Origin: Flammula alnicola
Taxonomy: Eukaryota; Basidiomycota; Agaricomycetes; Agaricales; Strophariaceae
Length of the DNA stretch: 64,000 bases
Assembly (NCBI GenBank): GCA_015499995.1
Contig: JADNRV010000074.1
Span: forward strand, 62,001 to 126,000
Direction of reading: 5' to 3'
Shown: piece by piece, positions 31,837 through 43,408 of the stretch
Layout: each line of letters starts with the position of its first letter
Position numbering within the stretch: the stretch's first letter is position 1
Translations under genes and position numbers: made by a program
The notes under the pieces: generated by a model
Seen by the model: the letters and a program-made list of their open reading frames with translations, nothing else
What the model was told of the DNA's origin: nothing
Database searches by the model: none

Positions 31837-32772
31837 TCATCCAGTCCAGGGCGCGGGTCCAGGGACCTATGTGCTATTTTAGCCAACTTGATTACCAGAG
31901 AATGGCCGAAGACCTTACAGTGTATGCGGTTGGTACCGGGTCGTAGATGTTGACCGTCAGGCCAGGGTCTACGAAAACGAAACGTTAAAGCAGTCGGTGA
32001 ATACAAAACGGCAGATGCTCACCGGTAGGAGAAACATATCCAGGAATGGAGACTTTGGAAGGGTTGCCAGCTCCGCTGCCAGTAACGCTGATCTGAGCGC
32101 AGGAGATGTACCATTGTGGAGCGTCTACGACGTGAAGAGCAATTTGTTCAATGCGAACCAAGTACTATAAATTTAAAAAGATGCCTCTTAGCATCGGGAT
32201 TGTCGACGGATACAAAATTAATACCTCGCCAGGTGGGGTGCTGGCAGGAATGGTGGTCGTGAGCTGGGCAGCGTTGAAGTCGGTAAAGGTGAACGGGTTG
32301 AAGGTGGCACCCCATTCGGCGATCTGGAAGAGTTGGCTGAGATGCGCGTCATTCTAATTTAAATGTTTTGGAGTTACCTTAAACCAGCTAGCGCTGCTAC
32401 CGTCCCAGCTTGCCGCTGTGGTTGGGGCTTTACCAAGGTAGATGGCAGCAGGTCCTTGATGATAGAGGGTATTGTCGAGCATGAACCCGATGGTGCTCCC
32501 AGGCGCAACGGAGACGGTCTGAGTTGCGGCACCTGGGTTAACGTTGCAGCGAATGTCGTCCGAAGTTACATCCGTGACTGGTGAATTGTTCACCGGTAGA
32601 CGGACGGCCGCAGTCGACGTCGTGCTACCAGCAATCAAAGTCGTCCAGATATCTAAGTACAATGAATTAGCATCGCATTATATTCCAAGGAATCCATATC
32701 ACAATTGTACTCACAGTGAGCAGATGCGCTCTGTGCTAACAAAGCTAGAGCGACAAGTCCAGAAAGCTTCAT
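31837..32772 (-). CDS. AA9 lytic polysaccharide monooxygenase
   Basis: Copper enzyme that oxidatively cleaves cellulose or related glucans, secreted. The start at 32772 opens the signal peptide MKLSGLVALALLAQSASA. The next residues, rebuilt across an intron, are HYIWTTLIAG, so the mature protein starts with the copper-binding His1. Then come RLPVNNSPVTDVTSDDIRC (AA9 signature), NTLYHQGPAAIYLGK (second His) and EYLVRIEQIALH. Next is QWYISCAQISVTG with the axial Tyr, and the protein ends PGPAPWTG. About 235 residues, no carbohydrate-binding module. Convergent with the amylase, with 152 bp between stop codons. Confidence 0.92.
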
Positions 32773-34380
32773 GGTGATATGAGTTGTAGGGAGGTGTCGA
32801 AAAGTATGCTATTTGGACGCCATTTTATACACCAAGATACGGATTCCCGGAAAAATATCGTCATTCTTGCTGCAGTTAGACTTTGCAGGAACTGTAGAAT
32901 TTTACCGCCACATCGCACCAACGGACGATATGAGGAACTTTGCAAGGTCTGAACGGCAAAGGTACGGATGAATGGTAGCATGGCTTAGCGGCCGAGCACT
33001 GGCGATAGTGGTCTATAGTCGGTAAAAAATGGAGCACGGTAGATCGATGGGTGATAATCCAAAAGAGAGAACCAACTTAGTAACCAATCAAAGGAGAGCA
33101 CGACTGAAGTTGTCTTGGGAATCGGAGGTCAGTGGACCAAATGTCAGAATTTTCTCCTTCCATGGTGCGCTCCAAACTTTTTAGACGAGAAAGCTTAGAG
33201 AGACAAAAGACGAAGCTCCTAAACAACCATTATCATCGTATTGCAGACAATCGACAACAGCATATAGAATACATGCCTCTAACGAGCGCCACTATATGTA
33301 GCTTGAAGTTTGGGTGAGAATGTGACCTAGTCAAGACCTAGTTGCCCCACATTCACATGGATCCGGAAACGAAATAGTGCAGGACTTGCGGCACCACACA
33401 TCACGCTGTCAGTACAGAGCTTCGATTCAATTTGATTGCAACGGAATCCGAATTAGAACTTCTGTAAGTTCTCCAAAAATATATGACTCACTTGATCATA
33501 AGGTGAAGCCAAGGCAATTGTTCCTCGTCAAGACAGTCGTCGCCAAGTAGAATCCTTGCGTCATATTCACGACAGTTGGAGCCGGAGATTTATCCAATAA
33601 CAAGTCCGAAAGCTATGTTTAACATAGCTTTCATGGGAGGCGAGGACGCATATGTACGTCGCAAGGGTCGTACATAGCTAAAAGCTTCGCGCTGTCGGGA
33701 TTCGGGAAATAACACACGGCTTAAGCTCCAGACATATAGATCCCAAGTTCCAACTCGCGTCGGAGAAGCCGGGAAAATGTGGAGTGACGCACACTGGCCC
33801 CATTGCCATTACTTAGCACCTTTGAGGTAAGCCACTTATACATCCCATGCCGTAGTACGATGCAACACTGGCATAGAAATATTGCTTGTGCTTTTGATAG
33901 CATAGGAAAATTGGAGTTGCTTTTTACCTAACTGCAAGTAGAGGGAAGGCACAGACTGAACAGAGGCATAAACTTAAAGTGGCGGTATTTCAAAATTCAG
34001 ACGGGCCAGCATAACAAAGGTAAATACTCCCACATAAGTCCTTTCAACTTCTCTCCCTCACTCGTCGCATCCGAGGCAATTACTTGCGCAACCATGGTCA
34101 TGCATGGTAATGTCCCACATAGCTCCAGCCTGCTAATGGGTCTCGATGAACGGCTTCAGGCAATCCCTTATCTCCAAATGACCATTATTCTCATTCCCTC
34201 ATTTTCTTTGTTCCAAGTTTGCCTGTTGCGTCGGCCTCATAAAATAAGGGAGGCGCTTGGATAAGACTCTCTACCGGTGTCAGCGTAGGTACAACTACCC
34301 AGGTTCGTATTCCACAGGTATTCGTAAATAGCACTAACCAACTACATCCACAGAAAACTCGGCGTCGAAACCAGCACCTC
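32773..34380. other. Intergenic, no supported gene
   Basis: About 1.6 kb upstream of the AA9 gene. Open frames are short and not recognisable. AAAGCTATGTTTAACATAGCTTT near 33610 is a perfect-looking short hairpin of unknown meaning. Confidence 0.4.
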
Positions 34381-35274
34381 CGTTGATCGATTCTCAAAGT
34401 TATGCCTCTACTCTAGATGGTCTCCGGAGACTGTTGGTGAGGTTATCGACTAATTATAAGAGATATGCGCGGGTGGCATGCTGAAAGCATCACTCCCTTC
34501 ACTGGAACGAATCGCTGGAGATGCTTTAGCGACAAATCATGGCACCCTGTATTCGAATCCTCAAGATAGAAAGAGTAAAAAATGTCGACATCGACGCGGC
34601 TTAAGGCGAAGAAGCCCGTCCAAGCCCACACAAGCCCATTTATGGCAAGGAATGTGAAGGCGTCATCGTTAACCCCCATGGCGGCGAGTCGCCTTTGCTA
34701 TCTCTCATCGATATTGTTGGTCTATGCGTTCTAGATCTGGAAACCTCCAGGTTTGAGGATGACAACTTAGAAAATATCGTCACGATTCTCTATGCGTGCG
34801 CAACCTCTCTCAAGAGCCTGAACTTTACACGAGGTAAGTCTGCGCCTCTGGGAACTCAAACTTCTTGATACATACGGTTGATGCTAACTAGTAAGTTTTC
34901 ACACAGGCGTTCATAGATTGTCCTGCTTCTTCAACCTCAGCTGCATTTCTAATCTTCGCCATCTCTTTTTCGATGTCGAATTCTTCTCCGGCCTAGCCAC
35001 TGGATACGATACATGGACTGACCTTTGCAGCTTTCTTGATACAATGACATCTACAAACAACCTCGAATCCATCAGCTTTCGGATAAACGGGTACACAGAC
35101 GGCAGTCAAGACCTTGAGGACCACTTTGGAGATGCCGACTGGGACGGCCTCGATGTTTCGCTCAGACAATTAGCCACAAGGCAGACACTCGAAGTTAATT
35201 TCTTTGTGGATTATAGTATCGACCACTGGGTTGACGAGCCAACGAGTGAAGAGCAAGCTCGAGAGGACAAATGA
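34381..35274 (+). pseudogene. F-box/LRR-like protein, partial or decayed
   Basis: A coding-like piece at about 34410-34480 reads STLDGLRRLLVRLSTNYKRY. A second at about 34705-34833 reads VLDLETSRFEDDNLENIV, then ACATSLKSLNFTRG before GTAAGT. A third exon (about 34918-35274) has NLRHLFFDVEFFSGLATGYDT, TSTNNLESISFRINGY and DGLDVSLRQLATRQTLEVNF. This mixture is common in the large expanded F-box/leucine-rich families of Agaricomycetes. Frames between the pieces are broken and I found no F-box start, so it is probably a remnant, though unrecognised introns cannot be excluded. Confidence 0.45.
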
Positions 35275-35461
35275 GAAGATTTTGCGCGACTGGCCCAAGG
35301 ATAACCTTCAGCTTTCAATTGCTAACCTGGGACTGTTACCTAGCATTGCCGGGGAGATGAGTCTATTTGGAAAGCGATATGTAGCAGAAGATGCGAATGT
35401 CATTATATTAAGGATCTACTCGAGTGTGTGCACAGGCCGGATGCGTTAATTAAGTCAAACA

Positions 35462-36988
35462 TTACTGTATTCTCCTGGAAACACCTGCAGCAATCACACC
35501 TTCATCTCCACTCAAAACCTCATCAGAGTCGAAATCGCTGTCGCCATCGTCAGTGCTTGCATCCATTCCATCGCCTGGCTTCTGTGCTTCGCCATCGTCT
35601 GCGTCGTCATCAAGCTCATCGATCTCCGAGTCATCGTCACCCCAAACTGCATCTGGCCAGGCGGACGAAGCGAATCCTTCGTTGGCCATTTCAACATCCT
35701 CCTGGTCGGATTCGTCTTCGGAGAAGGTATATTGATTTTCACGGATGGGGCCTTCTTCCTCGGGAGGACCTTCCAAAGCCTCGTCCTCCATCTCGAAGCA
35801 ACCCAGGAAGCCCTCCTCATCTTCATCACTATAGAATGCGTCATCATCTGAGTCATGGTGTTCATTTTCAGCATTCCGTTGTTCCGCCAGTTGAGTGATC
35901 CAGATTCCTGGTGTTTCCTCTCGCGTTTCCCATTTCTCGAACATGCGTTCAGTTCTATCGCTCCGGAAGGGGAACACAAGCGCGTCTTCCAGCAAACCTT
36001 CAATGAACTCGGAGCCGTCAAGATCATCCTCGTCAAGTGCTATCCGCCTCCCGAGGTGTATTTTCCAAAAATCTCCGAGTTTCATATCTGGCCCTGAAAA
36101 CTCCTCGAAGAGATCGGAGTCTGCCCAAGCGTAGATCCCATGTTCGTGACTAAATTCGAGATGAAAGGTTTCGCACATTAAACGCGTCGCTCCGCGTCTG
36201 AGTAGCTCCATGTATTCATTTTCGCGGCATTCGCGCCTAACGGGATAATGAGATGCGCAATATTCAGCAGGTGGCGGATTTGGGGAGGGGTCGATGAACC
36301 GTAAAGGCGTGTCTCCTCGCGGCACGAGACTACGGTCGGCATGTATGGCTTGGTTGACCGTGCTAATTGTATCCAGCTCTCTCTCGTCCTGAACAAGCGA
36401 CGTCGGTTAAACCATTTCCGTTCTTCAGCAAGTAAAGGGTTAAAGACGTACCACTATCCAGTTATGCTTTAAGCCACACGGATAACATGTTCCATCTTGG
36501 AGTTCGTTCATGCATGCCGAGCAGAAGTATAACTCGGTGTCCTCGTCGTAGACGGGTTCCGGTGGGTTTTCTGCATTCTCATTTTCGCTTTCCGTTTCCT
36601 CGTCTAAGCCACGCTCGCTTTTTATTTCCTCATCTGATCCACTCGCAGTCTTGGACCGATCAGTCTTATCGCCTTCTGAAGGGGTATCGCTTTCGTTCTG
36701 AAGCAAGACAACGCGCAATGCCTCCTTCAGTCTCTTTATTTCCGCGTCCTTGCGCTTGAGTCTCTGGGAAAACGGCGATGTCAGAGTCTTATCATAACTT
36801 GTTACTCGAGACGCGTCGCGTTCAGCGGTAGACTGGTGACCAGCCGGAGAATGAGTTGAACGAAGGGGAGGAGCTCGATTCTCCGACTGGAAATGCTGAG
36901 TTTAAAATGGGGGGGAAACGCTTAGAGTACACAGCTGCCACAAAGAATGACGTACTCCTCGGGAAAGTCCGCCGTTTGATGGATTCAT
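35462..36988 (-). CDS. Acidic cysteine-cluster protein, unknown function
   Basis: Function not recognised. The exon from 36895 downwards starts HFQSENRAPPLRS and passes through a charged, coiled-coil-like stretch (SQRLKRKDAEIKRLKEAL). It then has a Glu/Ser-rich part and a C-x2-C...C-x2-C cluster (YFCSACMNELQDGTCYPCG) that could bind zinc. After an intron (GTACGT...TTCAG) the last exon (35462-36380) carries YMELLRRGATRLMCETFHLEF and ends in a very acidic tail (GDSDFDSDEVLSGDEG). Probably nuclear (inference). The first exon is uncertain. In the present DNA the only in-frame start I can join is an 11-codon exon at 36988-36956 inside the adjacent Mutator-like element. Before that insertion a start at 43247 may have served. 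Confidence 0.6.
36916..36924. repeat. 9 bp target-site duplication, left MULE (outer)
   Basis: AAACGCTTA directly before the left element. The same nine bases follow it at 43189-43197. Nine bases is the standard duplication length of Mutator-type transposition. Confidence 0.9.
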
Positions 36989-37818
36989 CTCCCGCCCCTT
37001 CTTATGCCTCTTGACAGGAGCTGTCAGTAGAAGGAGGTCGGGATTGGCACGAAGCTTCAAGAAGACCATGCTGCATCCAGATTTCCTAGATTTATTACTC
37101 TTTTCCCAATTTCCCCATCACAGAGGGATCCACAGAAGTGACCTAAAATTGAAGACAACATTTTCTTTTCATTCTGTCCACGTAATAATGTAATTATTGT
37201 GCCTTGCTAGAAATTTCTCGAAGCTGAAATTTCTTCATTTGATTGTTGGTAATGTCCTTGAGGCATCATTCTTTGTACTCGAGGCATCGTTCTTTTGTGA
37301 TGAACGGGTTTGTCGGCGAGAAGTTTGGGTGCACGGATGACCGAAGTTAGAGAACGTGTAGAGTTCGTCCGAATAAGGACCATCCTGACAGATTCACAAT
37401 TCAGAAACTTATTAACAGAACCAATAAGTTCCATAAAAAATCTACGGTGAATGCAATTTCTCTCTGACAGACATTCACTCACATTTTGATGAATAGTAAA
37501 GTGCCATTTTTTCCAGTTAAATTAATGAATCAGGGCTCACAAATTTTTGAAAGAAAATTGCATTCCTATAAAACTGAGCACGCGAGGGCTTCGAAGGGGT
37601 TGGATCCGCAGAATTTCTCTTAGGCTACCGTTCCATCGAACAGTGAAGTGGGCTTTTCGGAGAGAAGCAGATTTGAGAACTTGAAGGAAGTCAGAGAGCT
37701 CGGAGTGCGATGCGTGTTGAGTCGTTCAGTGGTATGCAACTTGGACTACCGGCGACCGCCCTCTGACCCAAAGATATCTCTGAAACTATCACCCTACTAT
37801 ATTGAGCTAGGACTCGGA

Positions 37819-40800
37819 ATGTCGAACAGGCATTCAGTGTCATTTTTATTGAATAACAGCGGGAGTTCAACTTCGCAGTCAACGGCGCCATGTTTGCTCG
37901 CTCAACCGCAGGCGGAGAAATTACTGGAATCGCAACGTTGGGATAATCGTCGAGAAGATATCAAAGTAAGATTCAAGTAATAGACTTTAGTGTGAACGCT
38001 AAATTGACCGTTCAAACTTTTTGAAGGTACCAATTGAGCGACTGTATATGAATCCTGAGCAGTTGGCTCAATGTAAAAATCTCTATGTTGACGGCAAGAA
38101 AATTACACGACGCACTTTTTCCTCTGAACCGGACAGCCAGTCGGCTGTGAAATCAAATTTGAAGGAAGGTGGCTTTGATTGGGATGCCCGAGAGCAATTG
38201 GAAATGAAATGGTGTACAACATGGTCCACATCTTGGAAAGGTGTCGGTCATACTCGTGTTAAGCGCGTTTTATATCAGTGGTGAACCTCCTTCGATCTGC
38301 CTCTATGTTTAGAAAAGATTGATTGAATTAAATATGTAAGCTCTTGTGGATATGATACTAGCGCCCGTCAAAAGGCGCAAGAGTCAAGGTCGAAAGGCCC
38401 CGCGGGCCGTCCAAAATCATCAAATGAGTCAATGGAGCCATGGAAACGACGCGCGCCATATAACTTTTCTGGATGCTTGGCCCATATAGACATCACATTC
38501 TGCGAGCGCGATAATTCAATTCAACGAATAACTGGATATTTGGAGCACGACAGTCAATGCTCGCAGACGTTAATGAGCCGTGTCCCAGCTATCCCTATTC
38601 ATCCTCACGTCATCGAAGTCGCATTAGCGCAATTAGCTGAAGGTGCAAGGTCTGTTCTTTATTTATTAGATATGTCAGTATGTTTGAACTTTGCGCTGAA
38701 TATTTTTCTTAGTGTGACCGCCGTTCAAATGAAAAACCTTGAGATGAGGAAGAAACATGCTTACAGAGGGCAAGCGTCATTCAATCCCTTAACCAGCAAT
38801 TTTCGTTATGAATTGCTTCAAACCGACTTCGCTTCCCTATACCGCAAATTTAATCGCAAGAATGGAGTCGATGTTACCCTTGCACCCGAATATAATCTCG
38901 ATAATTGGCTCAACCCTGATCACCCTCACTTCAAGCCCGAATTGCAATGGGCAATTTTTTATTATGCAGCACGAGCGGAACAGAATGATCGGCTCAAAGT
39001 CTGTATTTCAACTTCAGAGATGGACGAAGCGGCTTGGAAATATGGCCATCATGACCAGATTATTCTTGATGGGACCTTTGGAGTCTGCACGACACGTTTA
39101 CTCCTTTTTATTGTCATGGCAGTTGACGAGGAGTCTCGAGGCGTCCCACTGGCTCTTTTTTTGTTTTCGGCGCCCACTGGAACTCGCGCCACACATGCCG
39201 GATATAATACCGCCATCCTTGCGGAGCTTTTAGAATCTTGGACTTTACATCTCGACTCTCCGTCATGCCCATTTCGGAAAATACATGAATCGTTCTGCCC
39301 TTGGGTTGCAATTACGGATACAGATACGAAGGAGCGCGCCGGACTGCTTCGGACTTGGTCTTGCATTATACTTCTGCTGTGCCGGTTTCACGTGCGCCAG
39401 TGCTGGACGAATAAACGGCGAGCATTACTGTCATCGCGAGATGGACAAGCAGATGGCGCCACGTCATTTTGGCGAGAACACATTGTCGGTCGCCTTCGAA
39501 CCCTTGAGCAGTCGTGAGTTACTCTAACTTTACTTGATAATTGGCAAGCGAGACTGAATTCCATACCAGATTACTTCTGACAATCAAACACAAAGATGCG
39601 GCAGATTTAATTGATAAGGAGAATGAATTTCTAGAATCTCTCGTCAAGACAACACCAGACGCAAAGAAATTCACAACAGGTGCAATTTCATACCTTCAGT
39701 ACTTTCAGGCGAATTGGATGGATACTACGATATGGTCATCGTGGTCGCAGAATGGGCGCGATCGAGCTGCAGTAGTCTTGAAGCGAGCGGTGGATGGTGT
39801 TCTCCCAACAACCAATCACCTCGAGGCATTTAATTGCATCCTCAAGCGCAAATACATTCCTCAATGGCAGCGTTCAGGAAATCGGCTACGGTTTGATGTT
39901 TTTATCCACCATCTCGTCTTCAAAATTCTTCCCGTCATCTTCGCTCAACGACGAATGAAACGCGAGCACGCCTCCTGGGTCAACACGCGATTTAGCGCTG
40001 CATCTGGTGGTCACGTCCTGCAAGCTGAAAAAAGAAATGGAAACTCATCGAAATTAAAGGGCTCTGCTGGTGCAGTCTTAGCCTGGTTTGCGCCTGAAAC
40101 GAATAGAGATGCAAAGGCGAGGAATTTATTTCTTGCGGACAGACTTTGCCAGATTCTTTCGGGCCGACCATACGAAATATGGGCATGCTGTGCAGCTACC
40201 AAAGCAGATATACAGGACCCGTATCATCCTCGCTACTGGTTAACCATCCATCCGACTGGATCTGCGACGTGTAGCTGTCCAGACTGGCTGAACAATGGCG
40301 GCGCGTGCAAGCATCTCCGTGCCTTGAGACTCGCCATTTTGAAGCCCGAATGGATCGATCCCACGAAATGCAATACTCCACTCATTCCTTTTCACTTTCC
40401 TAGTACACCCGAGGAGGCGAGCACTATTCATGCCCGTAACCATGCATGGTACGGACCCCACTACGAGATGCTTGTTACTCCATATTCCAATGCATCTGTT
40501 GTTGCTAACCATTCGACAACACTCCCGGCGCCCACGGCAACACCTCCCATCTACATGAACTCGTCGCAGAAAACTCCTCCAATGCTTGCTCCGCCAGGAA
40601 GTGATGTGACGCTTGAGAGCTCATGTACATTAACTAATCTCACCTCGCTTCAGCACGTCGCGGGTGACAGCCACCACTTGGAACATGCAAATGAAGATGA
40701 AAACGATCCAAGCTCGGATGAGGATGCAGAGTCTGAATCGGTGGAAGACAAACTGGCTGAAAACAGGTCTATTTCAATGGTCCGTCAATTTCGTTCTCAT

Positions 40801-41201
40801 GAAATGACCATAATTGACATAGAAAACGATAACAGAATGAACTTAATCAAACACGCGCAATTTCCGGTCAAATCGAAAGACGACTGGAGCAGAACATTTC
40901 GTCTGTTCTCCCCACGCTGCACGGAATCTCATCCCTTTTGGATGATCAGCCGCAACTTCTCCGACAATTGCCAGGTACAATGTCAGAGTTTCGTAACGTG
41001 TTGGAGGTCATTACGCGTCAAATTTCCGACCTGTCGACACACGACAATGTACTGTCTCAACCGTCATCATCTAGGCTAACGGAGCTCCATCTAACACCCC
41101 ACAACGAGCAGCCAAGAAATCAGGCAAGCTCGTCCAAGCATCTGCTACCTCCCTCACCAGAATTAAAACAGAAGCGGAAAAAGTCATATGGTGTTCTTTG
41201 A
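37819..41201 (+). CDS. MULE transposase, left copy
   Basis: DDE-type transposase of the Mutator/MULE group. The likely start is the ATG at 37819 (MSNRHSVSFLLNNSG). Exon 2 opens VPIERLYMNPEQLAQC and runs to RVLYQ. After an intron comes CGYDTSARQKAQ...CLAHIDITFCE, with a Cys/His pattern like the WRKY-GCM1 zinc fingers of these enzymes. The catalytic domain shows IILDGTFGVC (first Asp), WVAITDTDTKE and a CRFHVRQCW region. A SWIM zinc finger, CSCPDWLNNGGACKHLRAL, lies near 40270-40325. An intron near 40780-40833 joins the frame to SGQIERRLEQNISSVL and the C-terminus KQKRKKSYGVL, basic and NLS-like. All exons are open. Confidence 0.88.
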
Positions 41202-41311
41202 AAATATCGACAGAAGAACACAGGGCGGGGTATATAGTTTTAGCACCCTAATGATCTACAAGAAATGACACATTCACGACGCAAGAAATATAAGTCCATC
41301 ATACAAAGTAT

Positions 41312-42768
41312 CTAGTTCGAATCATAAGTAAGATCACACACATGATCTTCGAGACGTCTTCCCACCATCCCGCGGCTGCAAATCTCGCAAACGACAAACA
41401 TGCTCCAAAGAACACGGAGCGGAATTCCCGTGTCATCGTCAAGCCCCATAAGGGCTTTGAACACGCCCCCCGCCGGCTCGCTGTAGTGGACGGGTGCGTT
41501 GGGTGGTGCAACACCAATTCGAGGAAGAGGGGCCACATCCCGAAGTGCCTTGAAGGAGGTACCGATGCAGACTAAAATTTTCGTTAGATTTTTTAAACAC
41601 GATAAACTAACTCAAGCTTACCTGGAGGCGACATCATGCGGATACGAGAGGGACCAGGACGACTACTGGGCTAATTCGGCCTGACCTTGGGGAAATGATG
41701 TCGAGCTTCTTGTACTTGTCGCGAGTGGTCGAAGGGGTCGAATTGGATGAAGCAGACAAGTTGTTGGACTGCCTAAACGTGCTCCGCATCCGATCTGACA
41801 GGCGAGGACGTGCAGCGCGAGAATGGTTGGCCGAGGCGCCGTCAGGACCCATTGCCATGGTGGCACTTGGGTTCAATGGGGCAGGTTCATTGAAGCCCAA
41901 AATATCCAGTAAGGAGGGCTCATGAACTTCGAAAAACTTGTAAGAAAAGAGTCAAGGAATAGATAAAATACTCTTACGAATAAGTTGGTTCTTCGCATAG
42001 AATTGGTTGATGGTCTCGCTGGCGGGAACCGACTGATTTGGCGCTTGTTCGGACCCTAGAAATCGAAGGTGAGCAACACATAACAGCTATAATGACATAA
42101 AATGCTTACCGGCACTGCCAGGTTGGGCATCCTGCGAAGCTGAAGTCGCCGACAGTGATGATTGGGATGAAGTCGGCGTCGGCGATGCTAGAACGAAGAT
42201 ATAAGAACAGTAAGAATGTATAAACAAGTAAACTTACAGAATGCCAGGGCCTGAGATTGAACTCGAGCAGGGTACTCGTGGACGAGGAGTTGATTCTCCC
42301 CGTTCGCATGGATGTCGCCGAGCATGACTAGAAAAAATGGAAATGATATTAGTAAATGACGAGCAAAAAACGAGAGGAAATTAATGCACTCCAAAACTTG
42401 CAGTCCTCGCTGCGTTGTTGTCTATGCCCGCAGGCGGCAATAGGCAGACCTCCATAGCGGCCGGTTAGAGGAATGAACATCCGAACAGGGATGTCGTGGA
42501 AGCAGTGCAGTGGGCCGAAAAGGTGGGTCTTGACATGCTTCCAGAGCTTGTCAGCATCGACGAGCTGGCCAGAGGCCGTCGTAGGACTGTAGAAGAATAA
42601 TTGAGCTTCAAAAAGTGCTGATGGATAGGGCACTCACTATGGGACCTCAACGAGGTCACCATCAAGGTAGGTTGTCAAATTTTTGGACCGATTTTGGAGC
42701 TGCTTGAGACGCATAAATTCTGCTGAGAGCGGACGAGGAGGACGAGGAGGACGGGGAGGTTGAGACAT
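41312..42768 (-). pseudogene. MULE second gene, left copy, frameshifted
   Basis: Same gene as 44818-46275, starting MSQPPRPPRPPRPLSAEF. In this copy one G of a four-G run is missing at about 41668-41670, so the frame after SPRSGRISP switches to VVVLVPLVSA and stops. The C-terminal part, including the segment ending CEICSRGM...YDSN, is lost. Everything else agrees with the right copy. A sequencing slip in a short homopolymer is an alternative explanation. Confidence 0.75.
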
Positions 42769-43197
42769 GATGAAAGGTCGGAATGGGTGAATTTTGCGGG
42801 AAAAGTTGACGTCGATTATATGGGTGCGACTGGAGAGGACGTTGCCCCATTTTCATGCTCATGCTGAAAAGTTGAATCTGCCCAGTCCGAGGAATTACTG
42901 AAAAAAGGTCAGAAAGAATAAAAAGAGCGTCTCAAAAGCAATCAGGATTCACCTTCAAGAGTTGCTAATAAAGACCTTTCTCGACGGACATAGCAACAAT
43001 CGAGATATCCAGATATTTCTCAGATGTGGACGGAAAGGGATATTGATCGATTTCGATCACTGAGAACGCGAAGGACGATGATTTGCAGGAAGGGAGAGAA
43101 AGGAAGGGATGGAATGGCAGCCACGTCGCGTGGGAAGGGATGTGATGGGTTCTGCGATAACGTCATTCTTTGTGGCAGCTGCATTTTCAAACGCTTA

Positions 43198-43308
43198 TGA
43201 TCGGACAGCTGTCATGGAACGTCCGGTGGAAGGCCGCTTTTGGGCATCCTCCCAAAACAAGTAGGAAATGATTCTTAAAATAGTTTGCCGTCAAAATACA
43301 TACTATCA
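43198..43308. repeat. Inverted-repeat arm near left MULE
   Basis: Together with 36840-36924 (joined if the MULE is removed), this stretch is similar to the reverse complement of about 44050-44175. Shared words are TTTAAAATGGGGGGGAAACG, then CTTATGATCGGA and AGCTGTCA. This indicates an older inverted duplication that brackets the spacer gene and into one arm of which the left element inserted. Confidence 0.55.
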
Positions 43309-43408
43309 GATTTGCGACGCGTCGTTGGCGACGGACGTGTTCCTTGCCTCTCTCATATCGTATTGGGTCATATCGTATTGCGGCATGGACCAGGTAGATG
43401 CAGAGGTA

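Larger units (their letters stand above)
36925..43188 (+). mobile_element. Mutator-like element, left copy, 6,264 bp
   Basis: Bounded by TSD AAACGCTTA on both sides. Its two ends are imperfect terminal inverted repeats: one begins GAGTACA, the other (reverse complement) GAAAATG, and both continue with CAGCTGCCACAAAGAATGAC. It carries a SWIM-finger transposase on the plus strand and a convergent second gene on the minus strand. The whole sequence recurs in reverse orientation at 44398-50661. By eye the copies differ by a 1 bp indel near 36998, a T/C change at 38433 (opposite 49154) and a 1 bp indel near 41669. Confidence 0.93.
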
